Shown in pieces: positions 61,343 through 64,000 of a stretch of 64,000 bases of DNA; within the stretch, counting starts at the first letter, position 1; each line of letters starts with the position of its first letter. Made by a program: the position numbers and the translations under genes. Location of the stretch: assembly GCF_001421515.1 (NCBI RefSeq), contig NZ_LMKM01000008.1, forward strand, positions 62,001-126,000, in the 5' to 3' direction. The notes under the pieces were generated by a model. It was not told where the DNA came from and searched no databases. It was given only the letters and a program-made list of their open reading frames with translations. This DNA comes from Pedobacter sp. Leaf216 (GTDB lineage: Bacteria; Bacteroidota; Bacteroidia; Sphingobacteriales; Sphingobacteriaceae).

Positions 61343-62896
61343 TTAATTTATCTGCACTTTTAAAGGCTTCAAATCTTTGCCTTTATAAATTTCTTTACCA
61401 TCAATAAATACCAATAAGCCCTTACCCTTGTTATATTTTTTCCCGGTTTTATCCCACAAAATAGTCAGGGTTTTATTATGATAAGAAACTTGATCTAACA
61501 TAAACCAATCCCACTGGTTCTTAGGAATTAATGGTGAAATTTCAAGTACATTATCCTCACGTGGCTTTATGCCAATCAGGTCATTGATCATTAAATCATT
61601 AAAGGTGGAGTGATTGTAAAAACTGCTCCGCGGGTTATCGCCTTTTAACCATTCCCCGGTTTTTTCATCCTGGTACTCACCAATGTAAGGTTTACCATTT
61701 TTTACATGAGATGCAGCATACTGATGTAGTTCCTTATAAAAAACTTCGGCAGTCATTTTACCATGTTTTTTATAGTTGGTGAGCAAATTTGCCAAACCCT
61801 TTAGCGTTTGAGCGCTTGCAAAAGGCCAAAGCGCACCATCCCATTCGCAGCTATGCCCTGTACCTCTTGTTCTAAATGTTGGGTTTCTTCTTTCAGCGGT
61901 GGTTAATCCCCATGGCGCTTTAAATCCAGCAGTATCAAGCAACTGATCCCAGGCTTTTGCATATTTAGACTGGTCATCAGGCAGGTTAAACTCCCAAGGG
62001 GTAAAACCGATGGCTTCTCGAACCTCTGATGAGCCACCTTTGGCTTTTCTGGTTTCAAAAAATGAGGCAGAAGCATTCCACAAACTGTCCTGAACCAACT
62101 TTTTGAGCACAATTGCTTTATTTCTATATTTCTCAGCCAAGGTTTCATCACCTAAAAGTTTGGCAATTTTAGCTAAAGCCATGGCATTACCATACATGTA
62201 ACTGTTTATAGTTGGGCGCTGGTTTTGATCTTTCCTCGATCCGCTGATTGATTCTTCCATGCCATCTTTAACATCATGCTGCCAGAATAAACCATTTTTA
62301 AGTTGCCTTTCGGCTTCCCATTTGCCGTAATCTTTATCCAATGCGGGCAAAATTTCCTTCAAAAAGCCTTGATCTGGTTGTACAAGGAAATTCTGAAAAA
62401 CAGCATCATCTACCCAACTGCTAAATTGATGGAAACGCTGTTTGGTTTGACCAACATCGGCATGGTAAAGCCAGAATTTGATATAATCTTTTAAATAACT
62501 GTTGTCTTTTAACCACCTGCCCTCATAAATATGATGGCCTAATGCACAACTAATGGAATTGTATTTGCCGGCATGTTTAACCGGTTCGATAAACTCCGTA
62601 AAAATAAAACCCTCAGGCGTTTTAACAAGATGCTTGCGGTATGTCCACCAGCGGTAGTAATAATTTTGCTCCAATACCGTATCAGGGCATTCAAATAAAG
62701 GTGCCTGTTCAGCAATCCATGTAAAAGCTTCAGCATTGGGAATATAATTTTTTACGGCTTCTGTATCGATAGAATTGAAATAGGTAATATATTTCTTTAA
62801 TTTATCAGTGCCCAGGATTGATTTCTGCTGTGCAAATCCCGCTATAGTCAATACCGACAATGCAGCTGTTGCAATAAAATTTCTTGTATTCATCAT
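61343..62896 (-). CDS. (alpha/alpha)6-barrel glycosidase, MGH1-like
   Basis: The 517-residue product has a signal peptide (NFIATAALSVLTIAGFAQ). The body is an (alpha/alpha)6 barrel with EQNYYYRWWTYRKHL, DGMEESISGSRKDQNQRPTINSYMYGNA and GTGHSCEWDGALWPFA. These are typical of the mannosylglycerate-hydrolase-like (MGH1, GH63-related) group. Asp in DGMEE and Glu/Asp in SCEWDG are catalytic candidates. The tail (LDQVSYHNKTLTILWD) is a beta-sandwich. In this locus it may release an end sugar of pectin side chains. The CAZy family is uncertain. It begins one base before the end of the next upstream gene (TAATG). Confidence 0.75.
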   Translation of the reverse strand: MMNTRNFIATAALSVLTIAGFAQQKSILGTDKLKKYITYFNSIDTEAVKNYIPNAEAFTWIAEQAPLFECPDTVLEQNYYYRWWTYRKHLVKTPEGFIFTEFIEPVKHAGKYNSISCALGHHIYEGRWLKDNSYLKDYIKFWLYHADVGQTKQRFHQFSSWVDDAVFQNFLVQPDQGFLKEILPALDKDYGKWEAERQLKNGLFWQHDVKDGMEESISGSRKDQNQRPTINSYMYGNAMALAKIAKLLGDETLAEKYRNKAIVLKKLVQDSLWNASASFFETRKAKGGSSEVREAIGFTPWEFNLPDDQSKYAKAWDQLLDTAGFKAPWGLTTAERRNPTFRTRGTGHSCEWDGALWPFASAQTLKGLANLLTNYKKHGKMTAEVFYKELHQYAASHVKNGKPYIGEYQDEKTGEWLKGDNPRSSFYNHSTFNDLMINDLIGIKPREDNVLEISPLIPKNQWDWFMLDQVSYHNKTLTILWDKTGKKYNKGKGLLVFIDGKEIYKGKDLKPLKVQIN

Positions 62897-64000
62897 TATT
62901 CAAATAACCAGTCTATATCTTTTCCTCTACCATCCAAACCTGCATTAAAAATCCGCAATTCTTGTTTATCATCAATAAAACCCAATACCAGGCAAGCACC
63001 TTTACCTAAATTTAAGGTATGTGTTCTTGGCGCGAAAGAATAAGCATGAACATTTACCGGCGGAAAACCATTGGCTACCAGTGCATTCGATATCTTAATT
63101 TCAGACTGACCATAATTATTGGCACTTGCATCAGTTTCCAGTTGTGGTGGAGCAAGAAATTGAGGATCTTTCTGGTTAAAAAAGCCAACTAACAATTTTA
63201 CAGGTGTTTTTGTCGTAAATTTAATTTCGGTACCAATTTTAATTTGCTTTTCTTTAGAAAATTTAATTCCTTTTAAACCCAGCAATTGTTCGGCAACTTC
63301 TTTAATTTTAATGGCTGAATCGGCAAAAAGCTGTACATCTTTTGCAATCACATAGCTTTCAGTTTCGTTTAAGATTTTAACAGCAGCATTTTTATAAGGA
63401 ACAATTGCTGTAACTGTACCTTGTTTTATCGATTTAAGTGAATCGATGCTATGTTTAAAATGTTCGAGTTCTTTACTAAAAACAGGCAGCATTTCTCTCC
63501 AATGGATGAATGTTTTATCTACACCACGCATCGGGATTTTGCGTTGCTTGGTTTGCATACTGTTGGCATACAGGTAACTGTGTTCAGTTAATTTAACCAG
63601 TTTAGCATAATGATCTACACTTTTTTGTAAAAATGGTAATGCCTGTTCTAAATCGGTTACCTGATTGGAATTTTTATACCGCAGTATCCATAAAGCTGCC
63701 TTAACTTTTTCAGCATAAAAATTGGCCATTTCATCGTAGCAATAAATATCGTTTTTAAGTCGCTTAAATTCCGCGGTATCTTTTGTTACAGTTGGTGCAG
63801 CTTCGTTAATAGATTCGATTGCTTTTTTGCCATGCGCTACCACTTCACGTGCTACCTGTACTGGTGTTTCGCCAATATGGCCTTGTTTCTTCCACTCCTT
63901 CTCAGCGTATTCAATAATCATTTCGCCTTCAGGTGCTTCCGATTCGTACATTAAAGTAAATAAACCATAACGGAAAGGGTTAATCAACTGTGTCATTAAC
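62896..64000 (-). CDS. Unidentified protein, C-terminal part (runs off right edge)
   Basis: The frame is open from the right edge to the stop at 62896; an internal ATG at 63996 is not necessarily the start, since codons above it remain open. The visible 366 residues begin with MTQLINPFRYGLF and a helical region (VQVAREVVAHGKKAIESINEA, YCYDEMANFYAEKVKAALW), then helices with many Lys and Glu. They end in a beta-rich domain (KFTTKTPVKLLVGFFNQKDP, HAYSFAPRTHTLNLGKGACLVLGF). I do not recognise the family. The position upstream of a glycosidase in the same operon and the small closing domain suggest a glycosidase C-terminal part. Confidence 0.6.
   Translation of the reverse strand, partial: LMTQLINPFRYGLFTLMYESEAPEGEMIIEYAEKEWKKQGHIGETPVQVAREVVAHGKKAIESINEAAPTVTKDTAEFKRLKNDIYCYDEMANFYAEKVKAALWILRYKNSNQVTDLEQALPFLQKSVDHYAKLVKLTEHSYLYANSMQTKQRKIPMRGVDKTFIHWREMLPVFSKELEHFKHSIDSLKSIKQGTVTAIVPYKNAAVKILNETESYVIAKDVQLFADSAIKIKEVAEQLLGLKGIKFSKEKQIKIGTEIKFTTKTPVKLLVGFFNQKDPQFLAPPQLETDASANNYGQSEIKISNALVANGFPPVNVHAYSFAPRTHTLNLGKGACLVLGFIDDKQELRIFNAGLDGRGKDIDWLFE

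Noticed and set aside
1-64000. tRNA, rRNA or insertion-sequence transposase genes
   Set aside because: No cloverleaf with CCA-end features, rRNA stretch or transposase motif was found by reading; the repeats lack any transposase gene in the window.

Overview
The window looks like a Bacteroidota chromosome, most likely Sphingobacteriaceae such as Pedobacter. The evidence is two SusC/SusD pairs, many secreted glycosidases with signal peptides or lipoboxes, AT-rich DNA, one exact Bacteroidetes-type promoter (TTG, 21 nt, TAnnTTTG), weak Shine-Dalgarno sequences and many dispersed palindromic repeats. The genus is an inference from gene style.

Almost everything lies on the minus strand and forms one very large pectin (rhamnogalacturonan) utilization region. 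Only two genes are on the plus strand, and both are regulators: an IclR-type gene at 1836-2609 and an AraC-type gene at 49173-50042.

Layout. 1-1561: start of a GH78 rhamnosidase that runs off the left edge, divergent from the IclR gene. 2610-3087: repeats and a terminator. 3088-33874: a long array holding two more GH78 enzymes, a sodium symporter, a Gfo/Idh/MocA oxidoreductase, a beta-helix protein fused to an L-rhamnose mutarotase domain, a TIM-barrel isomerase-like protein, an STN-esterase fusion, two sialidase-like propellers, a DUF3826 protein, a GH2 enzyme, a SASA acetylesterase, a GH43-like lipoprotein, a GH140-like apiosidase, a 1066-codon two-domain beta-helix protein and two tandem PL1 pectate lyases. 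34267-39357: first SusC/SusD pair. 40028-46119: second SusC/SusD pair plus a surface lipoprotein. 46633-48949: DUF3826 and a fucose-isomerase-like gene, divergent from the AraC regulator. 50383-52943: a DHDPS-family aldolase and a second sodium symporter. 53042-64000: GH2-malectin, GH95, GH28, an (alpha/alpha)6 glycosidase and the end of an unidentified protein.

Working model (inference): secreted PL1 and GH28 enzymes cut the galacturonan backbone. GH78, GH2, GH95, GH43 and GH140 enzymes and esterases strip side chains. The SusCD complexes import oligomers. The symporters, mutarotase, isomerases, oxidoreductase and aldolase handle the released sugars and acids. The combination of a GH140-like apiosidase with GH95, GH78, GH2 and GH28 enzymes points to complex pectin, possibly RG-II.

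The most striking unexplained signal is a regulatory block of about 190 bp. It occurs upstream of the pectate lyase pair and of both susC genes with near-identical internal spacing, and parts of it recur upstream of the second symporter and of the IclR/rhamnosidase pair. Other points of note are the domain fusions (beta-helix-RhaM, STN-esterase, GH95 with a SASA-like insert) and palindromic repeats that have become part of reading frames.
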